This document shows, piece after piece, positions 1 to 6,511 of a stretch of 10,300 nucleotides of DNA (position 1 is the first letter of the stretch; each line of letters opens with the position of its first letter). Source of the stretch: Candidatus Kuenenbacteria bacterium CG_4_8_14_3_um_filter_39_15 (lineage in GTDB: Bacteria > Patescibacteriota > Patescibacteriia > UBA2196 > GWA2-42-15); assembly GCA_002782365.1 (NCBI GenBank), contig PFHP01000060.1, positions 1 to 10,300 on the forward strand, written 5' to 3'. The translations under genes were made by a program, and so were the position numbers. Under the pieces are notes generated by a model. The model was given only the letters and a program-made list of their open reading frames with translations, made no database searches and had not been told where the DNA came from.

Positions 1-5
1 GAACT

Positions 6-263
6 ATGCACCCTAAACAAATCGGCATTGGTCCGCCGCCTTTCACCATGCGTAGTTGGGGAAAAATTCTAACATTTTTTAAAATGCAAAAACAACCGGT
101 TAAGGTTATTTTCCATCTGAAGTCACATACCTGTGACTATCAGACTATCAAGGGGGTAGAATACTTTAATAACGGCACTGTTACCTTCCGGACAGATTAC
201 GGAATGCTCGTAATCAAAAAAAATGAAATTACCAAGGTGGAGGTCGTGAGATATGTCAACTAA
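6..263 (+). CDS. Small hypothetical protein with a beta-rich C-terminal half (85 aa or longer)
   Basis: I do not recognise this protein. The reading frame is open to the left window edge, so the ATG at 6 may not be the true start. In-frame ATGs at 48 and 84 are alternatives, and neither has a clear Shine-Dalgarno. Residues 1-27 look like an extension (GIGPPPF, then a hydrophobic ILTFF patch). Residues 32-83 alternate in a beta-strand pattern: VKVIFHL, a turn, IKGVEYFNNGTVTF, then GMLVIKKNEITKVEVV. That order of short strands with a final 'hydrophobic-KKNEITKVEV' strand recalls small beta-barrels such as Hfq/Sm-like folds, but this is shape resemblance only and I see no diagnostic motif. It is the only plus-strand gene and is followed 21 nt later by a hairpin terminator, which supports it as a real 3' end of a transcription unit. 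I am moderately confident it is coding; the function is unknown. Confidence 0.6.
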   Translation: MHPKQIGIGPPPFTMRSWGKILTFFKMQKQPVKVIFHLKSHTCDYQTIKGVEYFNNGTVTFRTDYGMLVIKKNEITKVEVVRYVN

Positions 264-284
264 ACTGTCAAAGCGCGGACTGAT

Positions 285-322
285 AAAAACCATTCTCCAA
301 AATGTCGCAGAGAATGGTTTTT
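285..322. terminator. Bidirectional intrinsic terminator between convergent genes
   Basis: A perfect 13-bp inverted repeat (AAAAACCATTCTC at 285-297, GAGAATGGTTTTT at 310-322) encloses a 12-nt loop. Because the arms begin with A5 and end with T5, both strands present a GC-containing stem followed by a U-run. It therefore fits termination of the plus-strand gene ending at 263 and of the minus-strand gpmI ending at 328. It lies almost exactly in the 64-nt gap between the two stop codons. Confidence 0.9.
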
Positions 323-327
323 GTAAT

Positions 328-1908
328 TTAAATTAACACCTTATTCAGGTCAATGCCAATCATGCCCTCATATTTGGGCTTGCCGAGCATGGAGAGGATT
401 GTCGGCGCCACGTCAACCAACGCCCCTTTAATCTTAGCATTATACAATTCATCATTGCTTCTTGGCTTTGCCTTGCCTTTATATTTATTATCCACAATGA
501 CAATGGGCACTGGAAAATTGCTATGTTCCTTGTCCACTGCTCTGGTTTCCAGGTTAATCATTTCTTCCGCATTGCCATGATCGGCAGTGATTAAAAGCTT
601 GCCGCCTTTTTTCAAAGCCGTCTCGCACACGCTCTCCAGACATTCACTCACCACTTCAGCTGCCTTTTCAGCTGCCTTTAAATTGCCAGTATGGCCGACC
701 ATATCAGCATTAGCAAAATTAATGACGATAAAATCATATTCTTCATTCTCCAAGGCTAAACTGACTTTATCCCGAATCTCATAAGCTGACATCTGCGGCT
801 GGCGATCATAACTAGCCACGTTGGGCGAGGGCACTAAAATTCTTTTCTCACCCTCAAATTCATCTTCTTTTAAGCCATTAATAAAAAAAGTCACGTGAGC
901 ATATTTTTCAGTTTCAGCAATATGCAGCTGCCTTAAATTATGCTCGCTAATTAGTCTGGCCAAGGGATATTCAATTTTTGGTTTAGGAAAAGCCACTGCT
1001 ATCGGCAATTCTTTCTCGTAATCCGTAAAACCGACAAACATTAAATTTTTTATCTTGGCTCCCCGCTTAAATTCGCTGAATTCGTCCAAGACAAAAACTT
1101 CGCTGATCTCCCTTGCCCGATCAGCCCGGAAATTATAAAAAATAAGAGCATCGCCCTCTTTTACTTGGACCAGCGGCTGGCCGTTTTTGGTGATCAGCAG
1201 CGGCTCAAATTCCTCGTCAAAAACTTGTTGGGCGTATGAATCCTTGATCGCCCTTAAGGCATCCTCTGCCTTATTTTTTGAACTGCCAATAATTGCTTCG
1301 TATGATTTTTTAATTCTTTCCCAGTTCTTATTCCTATCCATGCCCCAATATCTGCCAGAAAGACTGGCGATTTGTCCGCAACCAATTTTTTCAATTTCTC
1401 CCTGAAGCTCTTCAAAAAAACCAAGACCGCTGTCTTTGGCTGTATCACGGCCGTCTAAAAAAAGATGCAGGTAGGTATTATTATTCAAATTATTTTTGGC
1501 CAAGAGCTCCAGCAGGGCTAATAAATGCCCTTGATGGGCGTGTACTCCGCCATCACCCAGCAGTCCCATCAAATGTAAATTTGAATTATTATTTTTAACA
1601 TGGTTGATTGCTTTTAAAAATGCCTGATTTTCAAAAAAATCGCCTTGGGCAATCTGATGATTAATAAACTCCAGGCTTTGCAAATAAATTTGGCCTGAAC
1701 CAATAGTCAAATGCCCTACTTCAGAATTGCCCATCATTCCCCATGGCAAACCAACCGCCGCCCCGCTCGCCTGCAGTAAACTTGAGGGATAATTTTTAAG
1801 CAAATAATCCCAATATTTTAAATTGGCGCTAGTAATGGCATTACCAACGGACGGGGCTGCGACACCCCAGCCATCCATAATCACCAGTACCACCGGTTCA
1901 GAAGTCAT
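328..1908 (-). CDS. gpmI: 2,3-bisphosphoglycerate-independent phosphoglycerate mutase
   Basis: This enzyme interconverts 3-phosphoglycerate and 2-phosphoglycerate in glycolysis/gluconeogenesis in the cytosol, using two Mn2+ ions and a phosphoserine intermediate. At 526 residues it is near the family norm of about 510. Visible motifs are VIMDGWG with the metal-binding Asp at residue 12, MGNSEVGH with the nucleophile Ser at residue 62, GDGGVHAH, FLDGRDT, NADMVGH (D402/H406), ADHGNAEEM (D443/H444) and the metal-ligand His at 462. These fall within a residue of the well-studied Bacillus enzyme numbering, so all catalytic elements appear intact. The ATG at 1908 sits inside the end of the upstream small gene (11-nt overlap) with no good Shine-Dalgarno, which suggests translational coupling. 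It is the last gene of its unit, with a hairpin terminator just past the stop. Confidence 0.97.
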   Translation of the reverse strand: MTSEPVVLVIMDGWGVAAPSVGNAITSANLKYWDYLLKNYPSSLLQASGAAVGLPWGMMGNSEVGHLTIGSGQIYLQSLEFINHQIAQGDFFENQAFLKAINHVKNNNSNLHLMGLLGDGGVHAHQGHLLALLELLAKNNLNNNTYLHLFLDGRDTAKDSGLGFFEELQGEIEKIGCGQIASLSGRYWGMDRNKNWERIKKSYEAIIGSSKNKAEDALRAIKDSYAQQVFDEEFEPLLITKNGQPLVQVKEGDALIFYNFRADRAREISEVFVLDEFSEFKRGAKIKNLMFVGFTDYEKELPIAVAFPKPKIEYPLARLISEHNLRQLHIAETEKYAHVTFFINGLKEDEFEGEKRILVPSPNVASYDRQPQMSAYEIRDKVSLALENEEYDFIVINFANADMVGHTGNLKAAEKAAEVVSECLESVCETALKKGGKLLITADHGNAEEMINLETRAVDKEHSNFPVPIVIVDNKYKGKAKPRSNDELYNAKIKGALVDVAPTILSMLGKPKYEGMIGIDLNKVLI

Positions 1909-2155
1909 AAGTTTCTATATTGTGACCGTCAACGATTCCCGCGATCTTATCCTCAACCAGCTGGTCATATTCAGCAATTGAGCGCAAAAACTGTGCGCGC
2001 TTGTCTTGATTGCTCTCGTTTTCAGCTTTGATCACATTCTGATTGCGTTGATAAACTATGTGCGTTATTGCCATAACCACCCGCTCTTTTTGCTCCTCGT
2101 CCAATCGCTTGCCGTCTAAATACTGATCTATATTTTTTTGAGTTAACTGATCCAT
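1898..2155 (-). CDS. Small charged helical protein of unknown function, coupled to gpmI
   Basis: I do not recognise this 85-residue protein. It is rich in Glu, Asp, Lys, Gln and Arg. It has no glycine-rich loop, cysteine pair, signal peptide or membrane segment, and the pattern of hydrophobics predicts nearly all alpha helix: residues about 4-33, then about 42-75 (AQFLRSIAEYDQLVEDKIAGIV). Several things support it as a real gene. A sigma70-like promoter lies 56 nt upstream of the start. GGGGTGA, which can pair with the anti-Shine-Dalgarno over seven bases with one G-U, sits 11 nt before the ATG. The stop overlaps gpmI by 11 nt. Being first in the gpmI unit, it may be a small partner or regulator of central metabolism, or simply co-transcribed. 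No function is claimed. Confidence 0.8.
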   Translation of the reverse strand: MDQLTQKNIDQYLDGKRLDEEQKERVVMAITHIVYQRNQNVIKAENESNQDKRAQFLRSIAEYDQLVEDKIAGIVDGHNIETYDF

Positions 2156-2164
2156 ATTTTTTTA

Positions 2165-2202
2165 GTTCACCCCTTATTATTCATGAATAATAAGGGGTTA
2201 AC
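2165..2202 (-). promoter_or_regulatory. Near-perfect 38-nt palindrome / 5'-UTR hairpin
   Basis: Arm GTTCACCCCTTATTATTCA (2165-2183) and arm TGAATAATAAGGGGTTAAC (2184-2202) are reverse complements over 19 positions with one mismatch. There is no spacer, so an RNA hairpin would have a four-base CATG loop. On the minus strand it begins within a nucleotide or two of the start site predicted from the adjacent promoter, so the mRNA would start with this stem. Its 3' arm contains the GGGG Shine-Dalgarno of the downstream small gene. It has no U-run on its 3' side in the minus direction (it is followed by CTAAAAAAA), so it is a poor intrinsic terminator. It could equally be a protein-binding operator over the start site. 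Confidence 0.8.
2167..2173 (-). promoter_or_regulatory. Shine-Dalgarno of the 85-aa gene, inside the hairpin
   Basis: Minus-strand GGGGTGA can pair with the 16S anti-Shine-Dalgarno at seven positions with one G-U wobble. It ends 11 nt before the ATG at 2155, with an A7 tract in between. It stands out because most other starts in this window lack any Shine-Dalgarno. The whole site lies in the 3' arm of the 2165-2202 palindrome. Confidence 0.6.
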
Positions 2203-2210
2203 TATTATTT

Positions 2211-2239
2211 AGTATAGTATCTAATCAATTAAATGACAA
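2211..2239 (-). promoter_or_regulatory. Sigma70-like promoter for the 85-aa gene and gpmI
   Basis: On the minus strand, -35 TTGTCA (2234-2239) and -10 TATACT (2211-2216) each match the consensus at five of six bases, with an ideal 17-nt spacer. The predicted start site is about 2202-2205, giving a leader of about 48 nt. It lies directly after the stop codon of the GT2 gene at 2241 and marks the start of a separate transcription unit. Confidence 0.75.
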
Positions 2240-2240
2240 A

Positions 2241-2930
2241 TTAATTAATGCCATGTTTTTTAAAAATAATCGCTTGCGCCGCTTGATATTCTTTAACTCT
2301 CTTTAAATTTAAAAAAGACAATTTATAAAAAATCTTTGGCAGCCACTGGCTAATGGTCCCACTGCCGGTACTCGCCTTAAATAAAACTTCTGGAATATAT
2401 ACTCCCGTCTTTCCTTTTTCCAGCAAACTCAGCCACAAATCCCAATCCTGAAATCTTTTTAAGCTCTCATCAAATTGAACAAAATCTTCGCGCCTCAAAA
2501 GCGAACAGATACTGATATAATTATTCTTCTTCAATTTCCCCGCGTCAAAATCCCACAAGCGAAAAACCTTCCAGCCATATTTAAAATCTGAATAAGCATA
2601 AGCCTTGGCCTGATTATTTTTTAACGGTTCAAACATTCTCCGCAAACAATCTGCCCGCAGTTCCATGTCTGCATCACAAAACAGAATAAATTCGCCTTGG
2701 CTTTTTTCAAAGCCAAAATTCCTCGCTCTCGCCGCCCCGCCATGCTTAATTTTATAAAAATTAATTGAAAATTGAAAATTGAAAATTGAAAATTCAGAGC
2801 CCATGGGCTCTGTACTTCCATCATCAACCACAATCACCTCAAAATTTTTATAAACTTGATTTTCTAAACTTCCCAAACACTCGCTCAACTCTCTATAATT
2901 GTTATATGCCGGTATAATGACAGAAATCAT
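2241..2930 (-). CDS. GT2-family (GT-A fold) glycosyltransferase
   Basis: This is predicted to transfer a sugar from a nucleotide-sugar donor to a lipid-linked or surface glycan acceptor at the cytoplasmic face of the membrane. The N-terminus SVIIPAYNNYRELSECLGSL is classic family 2. VVDDGST (about 34-40) holds the nucleotide-binding Asp. HGGAARARNFG (63-73) is followed by the DXD motif as CDADME (85-90), and RFQDWDLWL (159-167) supplies the usual catalytic acidic pair. At 229 residues it is short, with no membrane segment. The variable loop at residues 41-60 is encoded by a palindrome and a perfect heptamer repeat, reading as EFSIFNFQFSI, a low-complexity segment. It follows the GT4 gene by 12 nt with no Shine-Dalgarno and is the last gene of the sugar operon. 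Donor and acceptor cannot be read from the sequence. Confidence 0.92.
   Translation of the reverse strand: MISVIIPAYNNYRELSECLGSLENQVYKNFEVIVVDDGSTEPMGSEFSIFNFQFSINFYKIKHGGAARARNFGFEKSQGEFILFCDADMELRADCLRRMFEPLKNNQAKAYAYSDFKYGWKVFRLWDFDAGKLKKNNYISICSLLRREDFVQFDESLKRFQDWDLWLSLLEKGKTGVYIPEVLFKASTGSGTISQWLPKIFYKLSFLNLKRVKEYQAAQAIIFKKHGIN
2763..2794. repeat. Perfect 7-bp tandem repeat inside the GT2 gene
   Basis: Plus-strand unit AATTGAA occurs four times in a row without a mismatch (2763-2790), followed by AATT. On the coding strand this is (TTCAATT)n. Because seven is not a multiple of three, each change of one unit shifts the reading frame of the glycosyltransferase. Confidence 0.95.
2795..2812. 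repeat. Perfect 18-bp palindrome inside the GT2 gene
   Basis: CAGAGCCCATGGGCTCTG is fully self-complementary and directly abuts the heptamer repeat. On the coding strand it encodes residues T40 to E46 and comes just before the repeat. It is much richer in GC than its surroundings. It could fold as a 7-bp stem with a four-base loop in the mRNA. Confidence 0.85.
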
Positions 2931-2942
2931 AAATTTTTTATA

Positions 2943-4073
2943 TTATTTTAACAATTCTTTAAAATCTTCCGCAATTTTTGGCCAGTTGAATTTTTCTTCT
3001 GCCCTGGCCTTGCCTTGCCTGCCCAATTTTTCTCTTAAATTATCATCACAAAATAATTTAATAATTGCTCCGGCAATCTCATCTTCATTCTCTGGATTTA
3101 CCAAAAGACCGCTCACTCCATCTTCCACCGCGTCTGGCACACCGCCAACATTAGCGGCAATCACCGGCTTGCCAAAACTATTGGCTTCTAAATATACTAT
3201 GCCAAACCCTTCAGTATCATCGCCATCAGCTCGTGGGACCATAATAAAAGCGGCGCACTGCTCAAGCCAAGCCCATTTCTCTTCATCGCTTATTTTTTTA
3301 TTAATAAAAATTATTTTATCTTGATTACCTTTGTCAATTAAATTTTTTATCCTCTTCTCGTCCTCGCCGCTGCCAATCAGCGCATAGACTAAATCCGGCA
3401 GTTTTTGCCAAACCTTTGGTAAAGCTTCAATCACCTTATCAAATCCTTTTCTCTCAACTAACCTGCCAATAGACAATAATATCTTTTTACTCTTCCTGCC
3501 TCCTGCTTGCCCGCCGGATTGGAAGGCTGATTGCTCCTGATTAATTGATGTAACGCCCGGATGCACCACTTTAATCTTATCCCGGCTAACTCCCAATGAT
3601 TTGACAAGCTCGCCGGTATATTGACTATTAACCGTCACCCATTTCGCCCCCCTTAAAATTTTCTCTGCCAACTTCTTCTTGCGCCTGAATTTCTCTGCCT
3701 GCAAAATATCGTTACCATGACAGCTGACAATATACGGCAATTTTAAAAATTTAGACAAAAAATAAATCGCCGTTCCGCTTGGCAGCACTTCGCCAACCCA
3801 GATTAATTCAACTTTTTCTTTTCTGACCACCTGCCAAATCTGCCAGAGCATCGGCAACCATCTAGGCCAGATGCCCCGGCCAGCCACTAAATTTTTTCTA
3901 TAAATCTTAAAAGATTGCGCTGGCGGCAAAATTTGCTCTCCATTTCTTTGGGTGAGCACCACAATTCTATCTTTCTCTAAATGCCGGCACAAATTAAAAT
4001 AGTAATTCGCCACTCCGCCAATTTTTGGCCAAAAATCAATTGTGACTAATAGGATTTTTTTCATTGTTTTCAT
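2943..4073 (-). CDS. GT4-family (GT-B fold) glycosyltransferase
   Basis: This is a retaining glycosyltransferase with two Rossmann-like domains, predicted to act on a lipid-linked surface glycan. The N-terminal domain begins ILLVTIDFWPKIGGVANYYFNL (the donor/acceptor loop GGV near 19-21) and includes SCHGND (117-122) and VNSQYT. A Gly/Ser/Gln-rich hinge (about 179-197) leads to the C-terminal donor domain with SIGRLVERKGFD (201-212), where Arg and Lys contact the phosphates. It then has EGFGIVYLE (288-296), the E-x7-E motif. DGDDTEGFGIVYLEA resembles PimB-like mannosyltransferases, but the sugar cannot be assigned. At 376 residues it is the normal length. The ATG at 4073 overlaps the flippase stop as ATGA; a second Met three codons on (4064) is an equally possible start, since neither has a Shine-Dalgarno. 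Confidence 0.95.
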   Translation of the reverse strand: MKTMKKILLVTIDFWPKIGGVANYYFNLCRHLEKDRIVVLTQRNGEQILPPAQSFKIYRKNLVAGRGIWPRWLPMLWQIWQVVRKEKVELIWVGEVLPSGTAIYFLSKFLKLPYIVSCHGNDILQAEKFRRKKKLAEKILRGAKWVTVNSQYTGELVKSLGVSRDKIKVVHPGVTSINQEQSAFQSGGQAGGRKSKKILLSIGRLVERKGFDKVIEALPKVWQKLPDLVYALIGSGEDEKRIKNLIDKGNQDKIIFINKKISDEEKWAWLEQCAAFIMVPRADGDDTEGFGIVYLEANSFGKPVIAANVGGVPDAVEDGVSGLLVNPENEDEIAGAIIKLFCDDNLREKLGRQGKARAEEKFNWPKIAEDFKELLK

Positions 4074-5530
4074 TTACTGCTTGTCACTGATCTCCAAACA
4101 TCCACCACATCCTGTCTGTTCACTCCCTTTAAAATCCATAAAACCACAAAGTATGCGGCTGCCCCCACTGGCACAAGCCAATACCACTGGACAAACCCTA
4201 ATAGATAATCAACCGTTCCTGCCATAATTAAACTCGCCGCCAATATTCTCAAAAAATTTTTAATCAAATACCAGCGGCTGTACTTGACAATTTTCGGCAC
4301 CCAATACATGCCCAGAAAAAAATAGACCACGGTGCTGATCAGCGAAGCATAAGCAGCTCCCACATAAGAAAATCTGGGAATAAGTAATATATTTAAGACG
4401 ACGCTGACTAACACCGTCACTCCCAGATTAATGGTATTGGTCAGCTGTTTATTGCAGGCATTCAGCAAATATCCCACCGGAAAATTTATAAACAAGAAAA
4501 ATAAACTGACCATTAAAATCCTTAACGGTAAAATTGAATTCAAATATTCTGCCGTATAAACTTGCAAAATTACCTGCTCCGCCAGCACAATTATGCCCGT
4601 TGCCATAGGCAGACTGATAATCATCAGATAATGCATAGCCTTTTCAAAAGCTTTGGCAAGTTTCTCTTTATTTGACACGAAATATTCACTCATCGCCGGA
4701 AACAAGGCGGCCATAAACGCCATCGGTAAAAATTGCAAAGCCAGAGTTATTTTAATCGGAATTGAATACCAGCCCACTGCCTTATCTCCCACTAAAGCCG
4801 AGAGCAACACTATATCAAGTGAGGTATAAATCCGCGAAAATATCCCGGCCAAAGCAAATGGCACACCGATTCTAAAAAGCCTCTTTAAAATTTCCGGTTC
4901 ATAATGGGGAATAATATTTATTTTAAGCCGCCTAGCGACTGTCCAAATAGCGAAACTTAAATTAAATAAGCTGCCAATTAACAGCGCCGCAACCAAAAGC
5001 GCTAAACCTAATTTAAAATATAATGCCAGCCCGCCTAAAGCAACGGTAATAATCTGTAAACCAACCACCCCCAAACTCTCGTATTTCAGCCTTTGGTGCC
5101 CGCGCATAGCCGCCCAGAAGCTTAAAGAAAAGGAATCCAAAAACATTATTATTCCGGATAGATAGACCAGCTGCTTGGTAAGCGGCGGATAACCTAAAAT
5201 ATTTATCATGCCCACCACCAGCAGATAAGTCACTAGGGCCAAAGGAATCTTCAAGGCCAAAATATTTGACAAATACTGCCGCGTCCTGTCCTTGGCTTTG
5301 GCAATTTCCCGCGTCAGCACTGCTGCCAAGCCAAGATCAATTAATATTGTGAAAAGCGTGGTAAAAGACAAAGCAAAGGTATACTTGCCAGTATCCTCAA
5401 CTCCCAGAAACCTGGCGATTAAGGAAAAATAAACAAACGCCAAAATCTTCTGAATAATGAGCGCCAAAGTATAATAAGTCGTATTTTTAGCGACGGAATC
5501 AACCGGCAACTTTTGATTATGTTCTTCCAT
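4070..5530 (-). CDS. Wzx-type polysaccharide flippase (MOP superfamily membrane protein)
   Basis: This is predicted to flip undecaprenyl-linked oligosaccharide across the cytoplasmic membrane. The 486-residue protein is strongly hydrophobic, with about 12-14 membrane helices spread over its whole length. The N-terminal block is typical of the polysaccharide biosynthesis/Wzx family: VAKNTTYYTLALIIQKILAF, then ARFLGVEDTGKYTFALS, a hydrophobic stretch, and DLGLAAVLTREIAK. Small charged loops such as MRGHQRLKYE and MSEYFVSNKEKLAKAFEKA also fit. It sits between rfbB (18-nt spacer) and a glycosyltransferase (4-nt ATGA overlap), which argues for glycan export rather than the related MurJ (lipid II) or MATE drug-efflux roles. 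The N-terminus MEEHNQKLPVD is a short cytoplasmic lead-in. Substrate unknown. Confidence 0.9.
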   Translation of the reverse strand: MEEHNQKLPVDSVAKNTTYYTLALIIQKILAFVYFSLIARFLGVEDTGKYTFALSFTTLFTILIDLGLAAVLTREIAKAKDRTRQYLSNILALKIPLALVTYLLVVGMINILGYPPLTKQLVYLSGIIMFLDSFSLSFWAAMRGHQRLKYESLGVVGLQIITVALGGLALYFKLGLALLVAALLIGSLFNLSFAIWTVARRLKINIIPHYEPEILKRLFRIGVPFALAGIFSRIYTSLDIVLLSALVGDKAVGWYSIPIKITLALQFLPMAFMAALFPAMSEYFVSNKEKLAKAFEKAMHYLMIISLPMATGIIVLAEQVILQVYTAEYLNSILPLRILMVSLFFLFINFPVGYLLNACNKQLTNTINLGVTVLVSVVLNILLIPRFSYVGAAYASLISTVVYFFLGMYWVPKIVKYSRWYLIKNFLRILAASLIMAGTVDYLLGFVQWYWLVPVGAAAYFVVLWILKGVNRQDVVDVWRSVTSSK

Positions 5531-5548
5531 TTGTATAAAAAACTCAAA

Positions 5549-6511
5549 TTATTTATGCCACCACTCTTCGTTTTTTTGATACCACTCCACTGTCCTTTTT
5601 AAATATTCATCCAAACCGCATTGCGGCTGATAACCCAATTCCTGTTTTATTCTGCTCCAATCCACTGCATAGCGCCGATCATGTCCCGGCCTGTCTTTGA
5701 CAAATTCAATCAGCTCTTCGCCCTTGCCCAATATCTTTAAAACTTTTTTAACTATGGCTAAATTATTCACCTCCTCGGTTAAACCTCCAACGCAATATGT
5801 CCCGCCAACTTTACCTTGGTGCAAAACCAGATCAATTGCCCGGCAATGATCTATCACAAACAGCCAGTCACGGACATAAAGTCCGTCGCCATATACCGGC
5901 ACCTGCCTGCCCTGCAGTAAATTAGTAATCACTGTTGGTAAAAATTTTTCTTTGTGCTGATAGGGTCCAAAATTATTGGAGCAATTAGTAATGGTGATCG
6001 GCAAGCCAAAGGTTGCATAACATGCTCGCACCAGATGGTCTGACCCGGCTTTGGAAGCTGAATAAGGCGAGCGCGGATTATAAACAGTATCTTCATTAAA
6101 TTTTTCGGTTGAATCTAAAAGCAACTGCCCGAAAACTTCATCGGTTGATACGTGATGGAATCTTTTGATATGATTTTCCAGCGCCGCCTTTAAAAGAGTG
6201 TGCGTCCCAACGATATTGGTTTGAATAAAGACATCAGGACCAGTAATGGAATTATCAACATGACTTTCCGCCGCAAAGTGCACCACCATATCAACGCCTT
6301 TCATCACCTTAGACGCTAATTTAAAATCACAAATGTCTCCCTTAACAAACTTATAGCGCCCGTCATTTTCAATCTCTTTCAGATTCTCTAAATTGCCGGC
6401 ATAAGTCAAAATATCCAGATTAACCAGCTCATCCTGCGGATGATTCTTCAACCAGTAATGGATAAAATTGGAGCCGATGAAGCCACAACCGCCAGTGACT
6501 AATAATTTCAT
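5549..6511 (-). CDS. rfbB: dTDP-glucose 4,6-dehydratase
   Basis: This NAD+-dependent short-chain dehydratase/epimerase-family enzyme converts dTDP-glucose to dTDP-4-keto-6-deoxyglucose, the branch point to dTDP-rhamnose and other deoxysugars. GGCGFIG (7-13) is the NAD-binding GxxGxxG. NLDILTYAGNLENL (31-44) is a signature of the dTDP-glucose branch. AAESHVD, then TDEVFG (123-128), gives the Asp-Glu dehydration pair. YSASK (150-154) is the catalytic Tyr-Lys, and NCSNNFGPYQ, VRDWLFV and RPGHDRRYAVD are further family blocks. At 320 residues it is slightly shorter than the E. coli enzyme but complete. It leads a run of surface-polysaccharide genes, but rmlA, rmlC and rmlD are not here, so the final sugar is uncertain. 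No Shine-Dalgarno precedes the ATG; the leader is A/T only. Confidence 0.95.
   Translation of the reverse strand: MKLLVTGGCGFIGSNFIHYWLKNHPQDELVNLDILTYAGNLENLKEIENDGRYKFVKGDICDFKLASKVMKGVDMVVHFAAESHVDNSITGPDVFIQTNIVGTHTLLKAALENHIKRFHHVSTDEVFGQLLLDSTEKFNEDTVYNPRSPYSASKAGSDHLVRACYATFGLPITITNCSNNFGPYQHKEKFLPTVITNLLQGRQVPVYGDGLYVRDWLFVIDHCRAIDLVLHQGKVGGTYCVGGLTEEVNNLAIVKKVLKILGKGEELIEFVKDRPGHDRRYAVDWSRIKQELGYQPQCGLDEYLKRTVEWYQKNEEWWHK

Noticed and set aside
253..336. A 27-codon plus-strand frame starting ATG at 253, preceded by GGAGG at 239-243.
   Set aside because: It overlaps the end of the first gene, runs straight through the terminator hairpin and into the gpmI 3' end. The GGAGG lies inside coding sequence and is likely coincidental.
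2165..2202. The palindrome as an intrinsic terminator for the sugar operon.
   Set aside because: In the minus direction it is followed by CTAAAAAAA, not a U-run; in the plus direction there is no gene to end. A 5'-leader or operator role fits better.
2621..2833. A 70-codon minus-strand frame inside the GT2 gene.
   Set aside because: Out-of-frame shadow. It matters only as the frame that would be entered if one heptamer unit were lost.
2899..3324. A 141-codon plus-strand frame opposite the GT4 gene.
   Set aside because: Ser/Leu/Pro-rich antisense shadow of a well-supported glycosyltransferase; no protein motifs and no start signals.
3483..3536. G-rich coding strand in the GT4 hinge (several GG/GGG runs) as a quadruplex or inserted repeat.
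   Set aside because: Only two-base G runs for the most part, no palindrome, and hinge length is normal for GT4 enzymes.
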